NCBI GenBank assembly: GCA_049323455.1
Contig: JBMONF010000022.1
Location: forward strand, 1-64,000
Length of the DNA: 64,000 nt
Direction: 5' to 3'
From: Hypericibacter sp049323455
GTDB taxonomy: Bacteria > Pseudomonadota > Alphaproteobacteria > Dongiales > Dongiaceae
Below the pieces are notes generated by a model. The model was not told the origin of the DNA, did not search any database, and saw nothing but the letters and a program-made list of their open reading frames with translations. Below are positions 16,622-24,160 of this stretch, in pieces. The position numbers and the translations under genes are program-made. The stretch's first letter is position 1. The number at the start of each line of letters is the position of its first letter.

Positions 16622-17380
16622 TCAGCGCCCGCCGGACGCCACGCGAAAGCGTCGCGGGTTGCCGTCGCCGCGCGTGCCGTGCGACAGGGCGGCAACCCAG
16701 GGATAGCGCTGCGCCTCTTCCTCGGTATAGCCGAGATTGAAAACCGTGGCGCTCTTGGGCAGATCGCGCGCGGTTTCGTAATAGGTGCCGAGCAGCTTGT
16801 CCCACAGATAGTTGGTGATGCCGTAATTGCCCTGCTCGTTGTGGAAATGATGTTGCAGATGCAGCTTTTTGATCCGCTGCAGAAATTTCGATTTGGGCGC
16901 GAAGTTGAGATGCTGCACGCAGTGGCAGAACTCGTAAAAGCAGGTGGTCAGCAGCCCGGTGACGAAGGCGGTCGCGGCACCGGCCGGACCAGCGACGGCG
17001 TAGCCGATCGGGATGGTTACGATGCCGATGGTGGGCAGCGTCGTGTAGAGCGCGCCGAACAGGACGCGAAGGTTGTGCGGATCCTGATGGTGATCGAAAT
17101 GGATGCGCTTCCAGGCTGGCGCCGTGAAGCGGTTCTTGTAGAGAAAGCGCCCGTGCAGGACATAGCGATGCAGCAGGTACCAGACCAGCGGATAGACGAT
17201 GATCGTCAGCGCCACCGCGGGAACCAGAGCGAGAGCCGAGGCCGCCCAACCCGGAATGAGGGCGATGATGATCGCCGACAGGCCCAGATAGGTCAGGATG
17301 GCCGGGTAGGTGAAGAACGCCCTCACCAGCTCCGGCAGGGTCATGCGATCCAGATTATGGGTTCGGTTCCAGATGCTCAT
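16622..17380 (-). CDS. Fatty-acid hydroxylase/sterol desaturase family membrane enzyme
   Basis: A 252-residue integral membrane di-iron enzyme. Its histidine clusters are H71-x4-H76 (HRYVLH), HFDHHQDPH (94-102), HCVQH (153-157) and HLQHHFHNEQGNYG (174-180), the arrangement of fatty-acid 2-hydroxylases and sterol desaturases. Membrane helices lie at about 30-45, 48-70, 112-130 and 133-152. The enzyme would insert a hydroxyl group into a fatty acyl or sphingoid chain using oxygen. Being 9 bases from the ceramide-synthase candidate, it is a good candidate for making hydroxy-ceramides, though that substrate is inferred from position only. Confidence 0.87.
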   Translation of the reverse strand: MSIWNRTHNLDRMTLPELVRAFFTYPAILTYLGLSAIIIALIPGWAASALALVPAVALTIIVYPLVWYLLHRYVLHGRFLYKNRFTAPAWKRIHFDHHQDPHNLRVLFGALYTTLPTIGIVTIPIGYAVAGPAGAATAFVTGLLTTCFYEFCHCVQHLNFAPKSKFLQRIKKLHLQHHFHNEQGNYGITNYLWDKLLGTYYETARDLPKSATVFNLGYTEEEAQRYPWVAALSHGTRGDGNPRRFRVASGGR

Positions 17381-17550
17381 GGCGGGCTAACCCGTTGCAC
17401 CGGCGGAATCTAAAGATCGGCGCGCGGTGGGGCAACCCTTTACGGGCTGGCCACTTGTCCACCGCTCCAGGTTTGCGACCATAGGCCGCGCCCGAACGAG
17501 GCAAACGGTCCTGCAGCGATCCCCCGGGGGCGAGAACAAACATCCGCGTC

Positions 17551-18636
17551 TCAATAGCCTTCGATCCGGATCAGGGAGGTGGCGCCGATGCTGGCGAACA
17601 GGACCACCGGGCTCCAGGCGGCCAACTGGGGCGGCAGCATGCCCGATTCGCCCAGCGACTGCAGGATTCCGTCGGCGATGAAGTAGAGGAAGCCCATGCC
17701 GATCCCGGCAGCGAATCCGAGACCGACACCGTGCTGGCGCTGCAGCGATTGCGCCACGGGGGCGGCGAGCAGCACCATGATCAAGGTCATGACCGGGAGC
17801 GCGAGGCGCTTGTTGAACCAGGTCTCGTAATAGTAGGTCGGCCGGCTGCCGACATTCTCGTTGGCAGCAAAAGCATGCAGCTCGCGCAACGAGAGGCTGG
17901 CAGGCGTCGCCGCAAGGTCGGAGAAGTGCTGCGGACTGAGACTGGAGGCCCAGCGCCACTGCGCGACGCGGGAAACATCGGTGCCTCCCCTGTCGTCGAT
18001 GACCGTTCGCGCCACGTCGTAGAGATCCCAGCCGCCGTCCCGATAGCGGGCCAGCTTGGCCACGACGCGCTCCTGAAACACGTTGTCGGCGTTCCGCATG
18101 AAGAGGGTGACGCCGCTCAGCGCGCGCCCGCGATTCAGCACCGCCACGACGCGGGCGAGCGTGAGCCCGTCGCGCGCCCAGACGACGGGCTGCGCCTGAT
18201 CGGAACGCGCGAATTCGTCTTCGGCCGCAGCGTTCCAGTCCGCCATCTCACGAGCCGCGATCGGCGCCACCTGGTCGGCCATGATGAAATGCAGGCCGGC
18301 GATGACGGCCGCGGCGGGAAAGAATGCCGCAAGAATGCGCCAGTACGACAAGCCGGCAGCCTTCATCGCCATCACTTCGGCCGATTGGGCGAGGCGCCCC
18401 AAGACGAGCAAGGCGGCGAGGAGCACGGCGAAGGGGAACAGAAAGCTGGCAAGGTCCGGCAGCCGCAGCCAGATGTAACGGAACAGCACGTCGGCGCCTT
18501 CGCCGTGGCGCTCGAACAACTTGTCAGTATTGTTGAGCAGATCGAGAAGTTGCAGCAAGGCCGTGAAGCTCAAGAGCATCACGGCGAACTGCAGCAGCAG
18601 AAGGCGCGTCGCATAGCCGATGAGGGTGCGCGTCAT
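17551..18636 (-). CDS. lptG: LptG-like permease (YjgP/YjgQ family)
   Basis: A 361-residue inner-membrane protein with the LptF/LptG layout: two or three N-terminal helices (RLLLLQFAVMLLSFTALLQLLDLL), a coupling segment LGRLAQSAEVMAMKAAGLSYWRI, a periplasmic beta-jellyroll of about 150 residues, then three C-terminal helices. In the LPS pathway LptF and LptG, with the LptB ATPase and LptC, extract lipid from the inner membrane. Its start overlaps the lptF stop by 4 bases (ATGA), so the two are coupled. The usual neighbour lptD is not here; instead the pair sits within sphingolipid genes, so it may be a paralogue handling another lipid. Confidence 0.85.
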   Translation of the reverse strand: MTRTLIGYATRLLLLQFAVMLLSFTALLQLLDLLNNTDKLFERHGEGADVLFRYIWLRLPDLASFLFPFAVLLAALLVLGRLAQSAEVMAMKAAGLSYWRILAAFFPAAAVIAGLHFIMADQVAPIAAREMADWNAAAEDEFARSDQAQPVVWARDGLTLARVVAVLNRGRALSGVTLFMRNADNVFQERVVAKLARYRDGGWDLYDVARTVIDDRGGTDVSRVAQWRWASSLSPQHFSDLAATPASLSLRELHAFAANENVGSRPTYYYETWFNKRLALPVMTLIMVLLAAPVAQSLQRQHGVGLGFAAGIGMGFLYFIADGILQSLGESGMLPPQLAAWSPVVLFASIGATSLIRIEGY

Positions 18637-19823
18637 GCTGCCGCCTTGCGTCGGCGACCGAGATGCAGCAGGCCGACGAACAGCTCTTCGCACCGGGCCA
18701 AGGCCGATTCCACGAAGTTATGGCCCGGCGTCACGGCGGCTTGCCAGAAGGCCCAGACGCTGGTGCCGGCATAGACCAAGAAGGGAAGCCAGAGGCTGAG
18801 CCACGGAGAGAGCCGGCCCTGGATGGAAAGATCGTGGCCGAACTGTATCAGATAGTAGTAGATCACGATGAGAACGATGCCGACGGCGAGCCCCGTCCCG
18901 CGGCGCGTTCGTCTTGTCGAGGAGCCCAGCGGGAAGGCGAGCAGCGGCAAGAACAGATAGGTCGCGATCCGCACCAGGCGTTCGTGGAGCTCGGTGATGA
19001 TCTCCTGATGCGTCGGATAGGTCGATTGGCGGTGCCGTTGCTGCCACAGCTCCGGCAAGGTGAGCTCCCGCTCGGAGGTGCCGCGCACGCGGTAAGGTGC
19101 CGGCGCCAGCGCCACATCGAGCGGGAGTTCCAGCCGATCGAAGGTCAATGCCGTCACTTTCTTGCCGGGCCCGTCGTCGTCGATACGCACGCCTTGATCG
19201 AGTTGCAGGAACAAGCGGTCGTCGCCTTGCGCGCGCACGACATAGCCCGAACGCGCCGTGGTGGTGATCGAACCGCCATCGGGCCTTTCTTCGTACACGA
19301 AGATGCCCGTGAGCCGCCGCCCGCCGTCGGAGATGTCGTCCACCATGATGGTCGAATCGCCGAAGCCGGTGAAGAACGCGCCCTTTTCCAGGGCGGAATA
19401 CCAGGCGGTTTCGGTTACCAGATAGACCAGGGCGCGGTAACCGTAGCGCGTGTAGGGCTGCAGAAAGCCGACGATGATGGCGCCGCAGACGACGAGCAGA
19501 ATGGCGAACATCATCAGGGGCGCGATCAGCCGGGGCAAGGAGACGCCGCTCGCGTGGATGGCATCGAGCTCGCTTTCGCTGCTGAGCCGGGATACCGCCA
19601 ACAGCACGCCGATGAAGAAGGCAGCCGGCAGCGCGATCCCGAGATAATGCGGGATCAGGTTGGCGAGCATGCGCAGAATGAGGAACAAAGGTCCGCCCTT
19701 GTTCACCACCAGGTCGAGCAGCCGCACCGTTCGCTCCAGGAGCAGCGCCACGAGCGCGATGCTGACGGTGGCGATCAAAGGCCACAGCGTCTTGGCGAGG
19801 ATGTAGCGGTCCAGCAGCTTCAT
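18633..19823 (-). CDS. lptF: LptF-like permease (YjgP/YjgQ family)
   Basis: A 396-residue partner of the downstream LptG. The N-terminal MKLLDRYILAKTLWPLI is typical, helices lie at about 10-35, 55-80 and 98-120, and the coupling helix is RLSSESELDAIHASGVSLPRL. A periplasmic jellyroll follows, then three helices at the C-terminus. The start at 19823 excludes an arginine-rich extension. The gene lies 40 bases after the HIT gene, suggesting cotranscription from the sphingolipid side. No lptB, lptC or lptA is in the window, so the ATPase must be shared with another locus. Confidence 0.85.
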   Translation of the reverse strand: MKLLDRYILAKTLWPLIATVSIALVALLLERTVRLLDLVVNKGGPLFLILRMLANLIPHYLGIALPAAFFIGVLLAVSRLSSESELDAIHASGVSLPRLIAPLMMFAILLVVCGAIIVGFLQPYTRYGYRALVYLVTETAWYSALEKGAFFTGFGDSTIMVDDISDGGRRLTGIFVYEERPDGGSITTTARSGYVVRAQGDDRLFLQLDQGVRIDDDGPGKKVTALTFDRLELPLDVALAPAPYRVRGTSERELTLPELWQQRHRQSTYPTHQEIITELHERLVRIATYLFLPLLAFPLGSSTRRTRRGTGLAVGIVLIVIYYYLIQFGHDLSIQGRLSPWLSLWLPFLVYAGTSVWAFWQAAVTPGHNFVESALARCEELFVGLLHLGRRRKAAA

Positions 19824-19863
19824 CGCCGATATTCGAGCCTTGCAAAAGTGGGCATGGGCGGGG

Positions 19864-20319
19864 TCACCGCGCAGCCGGCCAGGCGCTCCGGAGATGGTCG
19901 CACAGGCGGGCGAACCGGCCTGGCGGAACCTCGGGTGCCTGCGCCAGGTCGGGCGCGCGCGGCCAGCCGCGATCCTCGAAGCGCTGTCCGTCGAACTCGC
20001 GCGGGCCGGCATAGCGCGGCAGCACGTGGAAATGGACCTGCGGATCGACCATCATGAGCATGAGGTAATTGATCTTGTCGTAGGCGAAGCATCGCTTGAG
20101 CGTCATCTCGATATCGGCCGTCGCCTCGGCGAGCTCGGCATGCGCGCCGGCGGGAAGGCCGGCGAAGGAAGTCGCGTCGCCGCTGCAGGCCAGCACCAAT
20201 GCACCCAGAGTGGCCTGCTGAGGACGCAGCAGCACGAGCCAGTGGCGGTAGCGGGCGATCAGGGTATCGGGGTAACCGAACTTGCGGATGGTTTCGTTGA
20301 TGCCGGTTTCGTCGGCCAT
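19864..20319 (-). CDS. HIT-family protein
   Basis: A 151-residue histidine-triad-fold protein with FAYDKINYLMLMMVDPQVHFHVLPRY. In most HIT hydrolases the motif is H-x-H-x-H; here it is Q-V-H-F-H, so the first histidine is replaced while the central (nucleophilic) and last histidines remain. Family members hydrolyse or transfer nucleotidyl groups. It lies 40 bases before lptF on the same strand. The role in this locus is unknown; nucleotide-activated head-group chemistry is one possibility. Confidence 0.82.
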   Translation of the reverse strand: MADETGINETIRKFGYPDTLIARYRHWLVLLRPQQATLGALVLACSGDATSFAGLPAGAHAELAEATADIEMTLKRCFAYDKINYLMLMMVDPQVHFHVLPRYAGPREFDGQRFEDRGWPRAPDLAQAPEVPPGRFARLCDHLRSAWPAAR

Positions 20320-20443
20320 CGCTGAAGCTCTCTTCGATGTTCCAACCGATGGTCGCCCCGGCCGGCTTGCGCCCCGTGCGCCGGCCGAGCCTCAGCATAG
20401 GCGGCCGGCCGGTTCGGCGAAAGCAAGCTTTTATGATGGAAAA

Positions 20444-21385
20444 TCAAGGCATTAATGTGACCGTGGGCACCCCAACCCGTGGCACCTCAAGGCGAAACCG
20501 GCCGGTGGTTTCGATTCGGTCGCAGGTAGCAGCCAGGCCGCGCGTCTCGATCGCAATGCTCCAACCCGCGCCGTTGGCGGCGATCCGATAAAGGTGATAG
20601 GCGGCCGGATGTTTGCCGCGATGCGGCAGCGCCGACGCCGAGGGCACGCCGAGCACGGGCACCGTGCCCGCCGGCCCCGAAATCTTGTCGAGATGCGCGC
20701 GATGGGTGTGACCATGCAGGATCAGCTCCGCTCCTGCGCGCACCACGACATGGCGGAAGGCGGCAGCATCGAAGAGCGCCTTGCGCCGCTGTGTCGCGTG
20801 CGGTTGTGGCGGATGGTGGATCAGAATCACTCGAAACGAACCTTCGCGCCCGAGCTCGGCGAGCATCGGCTCCAGGCGCGCCAATTGGGCGTCGCCCAGA
20901 TGTCCGCCAGAACTGTTATAGGGCATCGGTGCGGCGGTCGAGACGCCGACAATGGCGATAGGCCCGCGGCGGCGCAGATAGGGAAAACGGGCGGCACCGG
21001 CATCAGGATTGTCGCCGGCGTCGCCGGCCATGTAGGACGCCCACAACGCCATATGCTCCGACCAGGGGACGGCCACATAGCTGTCGTGGTTGCCGGGCAC
21101 GACGCTCACGCGCTCGGGTGGCCCCAGACGCTCGAGCCAGCGCGCCGCATTCGCGAACTCCGCGGGTAGCGAGATGTTCGTGATATCGCCCGTGACGGCG
21201 ATGTGATCGGCTCCGCTGCGAGCGAGATCCGCGGTCAGGAGATCGAGCACTGCGGCGCGATGGATGCGTCTGCGCCTGAACTGCCAGGACAGGAGGCCCA
21301 CCACGCGCTTCGACAGGAGGGAACCCGGCCCCGGCAAAGGCCAGTTCGCAAGATGAGGATCGGAAAGGTGCGCCAGCGTATACAT
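20444..21385 (-). CDS. Calcineurin-like metallophosphoesterase
   Basis: A 313-residue metallophosphoesterase with every metal-binding block: LSDPHL, VTGDITN, PGNHDSY, LIHHPPQ and LHGHTHRAHLD. The start at 21385 is preferred since AGGGA stands 6 bases upstream; an ATG 6 bases earlier lacks spacing. Such enzymes use two metal ions to cleave phosphoesters, including lipid pyrophosphates and cyclic nucleotides. There is no signal peptide. It lies in the same direction between serine palmitoyltransferase and the HIT gene, so a phosphatase step in sphingolipid head-group metabolism is possible but unproven. Confidence 0.87.
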   Translation of the reverse strand: MYTLAHLSDPHLANWPLPGPGSLLSKRVVGLLSWQFRRRRIHRAAVLDLLTADLARSGADHIAVTGDITNISLPAEFANAARWLERLGPPERVSVVPGNHDSYVAVPWSEHMALWASYMAGDAGDNPDAGAARFPYLRRRGPIAIVGVSTAAPMPYNSSGGHLGDAQLARLEPMLAELGREGSFRVILIHHPPQPHATQRRKALFDAAAFRHVVVRAGAELILHGHTHRAHLDKISGPAGTVPVLGVPSASALPHRGKHPAAYHLYRIAANGAGWSIAIETRGLAATCDRIETTGRFRLEVPRVGVPTVTLMP

Positions 21386-21555
21386 CGCCATTCCCTGGCT
21401 GCGCCGCGACGAGCCGTCGGCGGCAAGCCGGGCAGGTTCTCTCGCGGAACTCCCGACGGGTCAAGTCGATGCGAACCGAACCTTCGGCCCCGGCCTTGCC
21501 GAGTGAGCTCTACCGCCGAGTGCCTTATGCGGAACCGAAGGCGCGAAAGGGACGG

Positions 21556-22782
21556 CTACTCGCCGGCGGCGGCACGGCGCGGTTCGCCGGAGCCGATGAC
21601 GCCGAGCCGGCGCCCGACCTCGGCCGTGATCGCCACCACCTTCTCGAGCTGCGTTCGGGTGTGGGCGGCGCAGACGCTACAGCGCAGGAGCGCCGTTCCT
21701 GCGGGTGTGGCCGGCGGCAGGGCAAGGTTCACGTAAACGCCGCCGTCGAGCAGCCCGCGCCAGAACGCCACGGCGAGATCGGGGCTCGGCAGCTTGATCG
21801 CGACCACCGGACCCTTTTGCGGCCCCAGCGCGAAGCCGTGACGGGCGAAGCCGTTATAAAGCGTGGCAACGTTGTCCCAGAGCTGCGTGCGCAGCTCGGG
21901 GCGCATGCGGATCTGGTTCAGCGCCTCCGTGACCGAGGCGATCACCGAAGGGGGCAGCGAGGCCGTGAACATGTAGGGGCGGCAGACGATCCGCAGCAGG
22001 TCGAACTGCGGATGGTCGGAGACGCAGAAGCCGCCGACTGCGCCGAGGCTCTTGCTGAAGGTGCCGACGATGAAGTCGACGTCGGCCTCCACGCCCAACT
22101 CCTCGGCGAGACCGCGGCCGGTCTTGCCCAGCACGCCCATCGAATGGGCCTCGTCCAGCACCATGGTGGCGCCGTGCTTCTTGGTGACGGCGACCATCTC
22201 CCTGAGCGGCGCCTGGTCGCCGAGCATGCTATAGATGCCTTCCGTCACGACCACCTTGTTGCCGGGCTCGTCCGCCAGGCGCTTCAGCCGCTTGTCCAGA
22301 TCGTCGGCGTCGTTGTGCTTGAAGCGAACCACGGTCGCGGTGCCGAGCCGGGTGGCGTCGTAGATCGAGGCGTGGCTGTCGGCGTCGATCAGAAGGAAAT
22401 CCTGCGGCCCCGCCAGCGTCGAGATGATGCCGAGATTGGCCTGGTAGCCGGTGGTGAACACCATGCAGTGCTTGCGGCCGTAAAAATCGGCCAGCGCCTC
22501 CTCGAGCTCGCGATGCGGCGCATAGGAGCCGTTGGCGATGCGCGAGCCCGTGGTTCCGGTGCCGAAATCGTCCAGCGCCTTGTGCGCCGCGGCGATGCAA
22601 GCGGGGTCGAAGGTGAGGCCCAGATAGTTGTTGGTGCCGACCAGGATCGCGGGCCGATTGCCGATGATCGCCTCGGTCGCGGACAGCATGCGCTCCATGC
22701 GCACGCCGAACGGGTCGCCAACCTTCGTCTTGACGTCGCTGTGCGCGGCCTCGACGGTGGCGAAACGATCGAAAAGTCCCAT
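21556..22782 (-). CDS. spt: Serine palmitoyltransferase (alpha-oxoamine synthase)
   Basis: A 408-residue PLP enzyme with the alpha-oxoamine synthase pattern: NNYLGL, GTGTTGSRIANG, DADSHASIYDA, DEAHSMGVLGKTGRG, and the PLP lysine in GTFSKSLGAVGGF. The same fold covers 5-aminolevulinate synthase and KBL. The assignment to serine palmitoyltransferase rests on the adjacent acyl carrier protein, epimerase-type reductase and acyl-activating enzyme, the same set found around spt in Caulobacter. It would condense serine with an acyl thioester to 3-keto-sphinganine, the first committed sphingolipid step. It lies 23 bases after the ACP gene. Confidence 0.87.
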   Translation of the reverse strand: MGLFDRFATVEAAHSDVKTKVGDPFGVRMERMLSATEAIIGNRPAILVGTNNYLGLTFDPACIAAAHKALDDFGTGTTGSRIANGSYAPHRELEEALADFYGRKHCMVFTTGYQANLGIISTLAGPQDFLLIDADSHASIYDATRLGTATVVRFKHNDADDLDKRLKRLADEPGNKVVVTEGIYSMLGDQAPLREMVAVTKKHGATMVLDEAHSMGVLGKTGRGLAEELGVEADVDFIVGTFSKSLGAVGGFCVSDHPQFDLLRIVCRPYMFTASLPPSVIASVTEALNQIRMRPELRTQLWDNVATLYNGFARHGFALGPQKGPVVAIKLPSPDLAVAFWRGLLDGGVYVNLALPPATPAGTALLRCSVCAAHTRTQLEKVVAITAEVGRRLGVIGSGEPRRAAAGE

Positions 22783-22805
22783 GCGGAGGGTCGCCGGCCG
22801 TGCGC

Positions 22806-23054
22806 CTAGCGCCGGCGGATGGCTTCGGCCAGATCGCCGACGGTGCGGATCTCGGCCACGAGGTTCAGCGGGATCGTGACGTCGAATTTCTCCTCGAGCT
22901 CCATCATGAGGTCCATGACGGCGAGGGAATCGAGCCGCAGGTCCTGCGCGATGTCGGTCTCGCGCGTGATGGTGCTGTCGGCTTTGCGGAACGGCTCGAG
23001 CAAGGCAACCACTTGCTCGAACACGGCGACGTCTTCGCGCTCCATCAGGCCCAT
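22806..23054 (-). CDS. acpR: Specialised acyl carrier protein
   Basis: An 82-residue acyl carrier protein with the phosphopantetheine site DLRLDSLAVMDLM (Ser43). It has the length and acidic helix pattern of ACPs but is not the housekeeping sequence. In Caulobacter sphingolipid synthesis a dedicated ACP (AcpR) presents the acyl chain to serine palmitoyltransferase. Its position directly upstream of the synthase gene here supports the same job. The symbol is assigned on that analogy. Confidence 0.82.
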   Translation of the reverse strand: MGLMEREDVAVFEQVVALLEPFRKADSTITRETDIAQDLRLDSLAVMDLMMELEEKFDVTIPLNLVAEIRTVGDLAEAIRRR

Positions 23055-23192
23055 GGCAATCCGCCTCTCGTCGGTTCGGCTCGAACGTCGATTTTTGAAT
23101 GGCCCCTCACGCCGCAGTTGTGCGGCGCGACCTCGGTTAACATGTCTCGCCGAACCGCAGGAATCTAGGAAATAACAAATTGTTGCAATTTG

Positions 23193-24146
23193 TTACAGCC
23201 AGCTCCGGGCTCGGTACCAGGCGACGGTTTCGGCAAAACCCGGGCCGATTCTCCACCGCGGTTGCCAGTACGCTCCAACCTCAGGGGGCGGCCGGTCATG
23301 GCAGCGCCAATCGAAATGCGCCATCTCGGCGACTTTGCCTGGCACCAGCATCCGGGGGCGCTTGTCGAGTCGGGCCCGGAGCGCATTCCACTGGGCCACC
23401 GTGCGCAGCGCCACCATGGGTACTGTCACCGGCCACGGTCGGGTTCCGAACGCTGCACCGGCCGCAAACGCCAGCTCGTCCCAGCCATGGCCGTCGGCGG
23501 CGCCGTCGTCGAGCTCCCAGCACTGCCCATGAGCAGCCGGTTTGCCGGCAAACGCGGCCACCGCCTCCGCGAGGTCGGCAACATGGATCAGGGAGAGCCG
23601 GCGAGCGGGGCCGGCTGGCCGCGGCGCCAGCCCGCGCCGGACCGCCTTGAAGAAGGGGAGGAGCTCGCGGTCGCCGGGCCCGTAAACGGCGGTCGGCCGC
23701 AGGATGGTCCAGGGCATCGCGTTGCCCGCGGCCGCCTTGAGCGTATCCTCGCCCGCGCGCTTGCTGGCGCCATAGGCGGACAGCGCCGGCTCGCGGGCGG
23801 CCAGCGACGACATCAGCAGGAAGTGCGGCGGCTTGGGCTGACGCGCCGCGAAGGCCGCGACCCGGCCCACCGGTTCGGCATTGGCGCGCATGAAAGCGGT
23901 GCCGTCGAGCGCCTTGACCGCACCCGCCACATGCACCACGGCGTCGGCTCCTTCGACCAGCCGGGCCAGCGCGGCCTCGTCCGCCAGATCGCCGATCGTC
24001 ACTTCCGGCGTTTGATTGGCGAGCAGGAGGCGCGGCGGCTGCCGGCGAACGAGGAGGCGCAGCCGCCAGCCGGCACGATCGAGCGCCGCCACGACCGGGC
24101 CGCCGACAAAGCCGGTCGCTCCCGTGACAGCGGCGAGGCGGGCCAT
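23193..24146 (-). CDS. NAD-dependent epimerase-type reductase, CerR-like
   Basis: A 317-residue extended SDR with GATGFVGG at the N-terminus, a DAVVHVAGAVKALDG segment and the active-site pair YGASK. In Caulobacter the corresponding gene product (CerR) reduces the 3-keto group of the sphingolipid intermediate; sugar epimerases share the fold. The context (14 bases after the acyl-activating enzyme gene, upstream of ACP and serine palmitoyltransferase) favours the reductase role. It is a cytosolic protein with no membrane helix. Confidence 0.78.
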   Translation of the reverse strand: MARLAAVTGATGFVGGPVVAALDRAGWRLRLLVRRQPPRLLLANQTPEVTIGDLADEAALARLVEGADAVVHVAGAVKALDGTAFMRANAEPVGRVAAFAARQPKPPHFLLMSSLAAREPALSAYGASKRAGEDTLKAAAGNAMPWTILRPTAVYGPGDRELLPFFKAVRRGLAPRPAGPARRLSLIHVADLAEAVAAFAGKPAAHGQCWELDDGAADGHGWDELAFAAGAAFGTRPWPVTVPMVALRTVAQWNALRARLDKRPRMLVPGKVAEMAHFDWRCHDRPPPEVGAYWQPRWRIGPGFAETVAWYRARSWL

Positions 24147-24160
24147 GGATCGAGGATCGC

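Noticed and set aside
21556..22782. 5-aminolevulinate synthase or KBL
   Set aside because: The fold allows it, but the adjacent ACP, CerR-like reductase and acyl-activating enzyme point to serine palmitoyltransferase.
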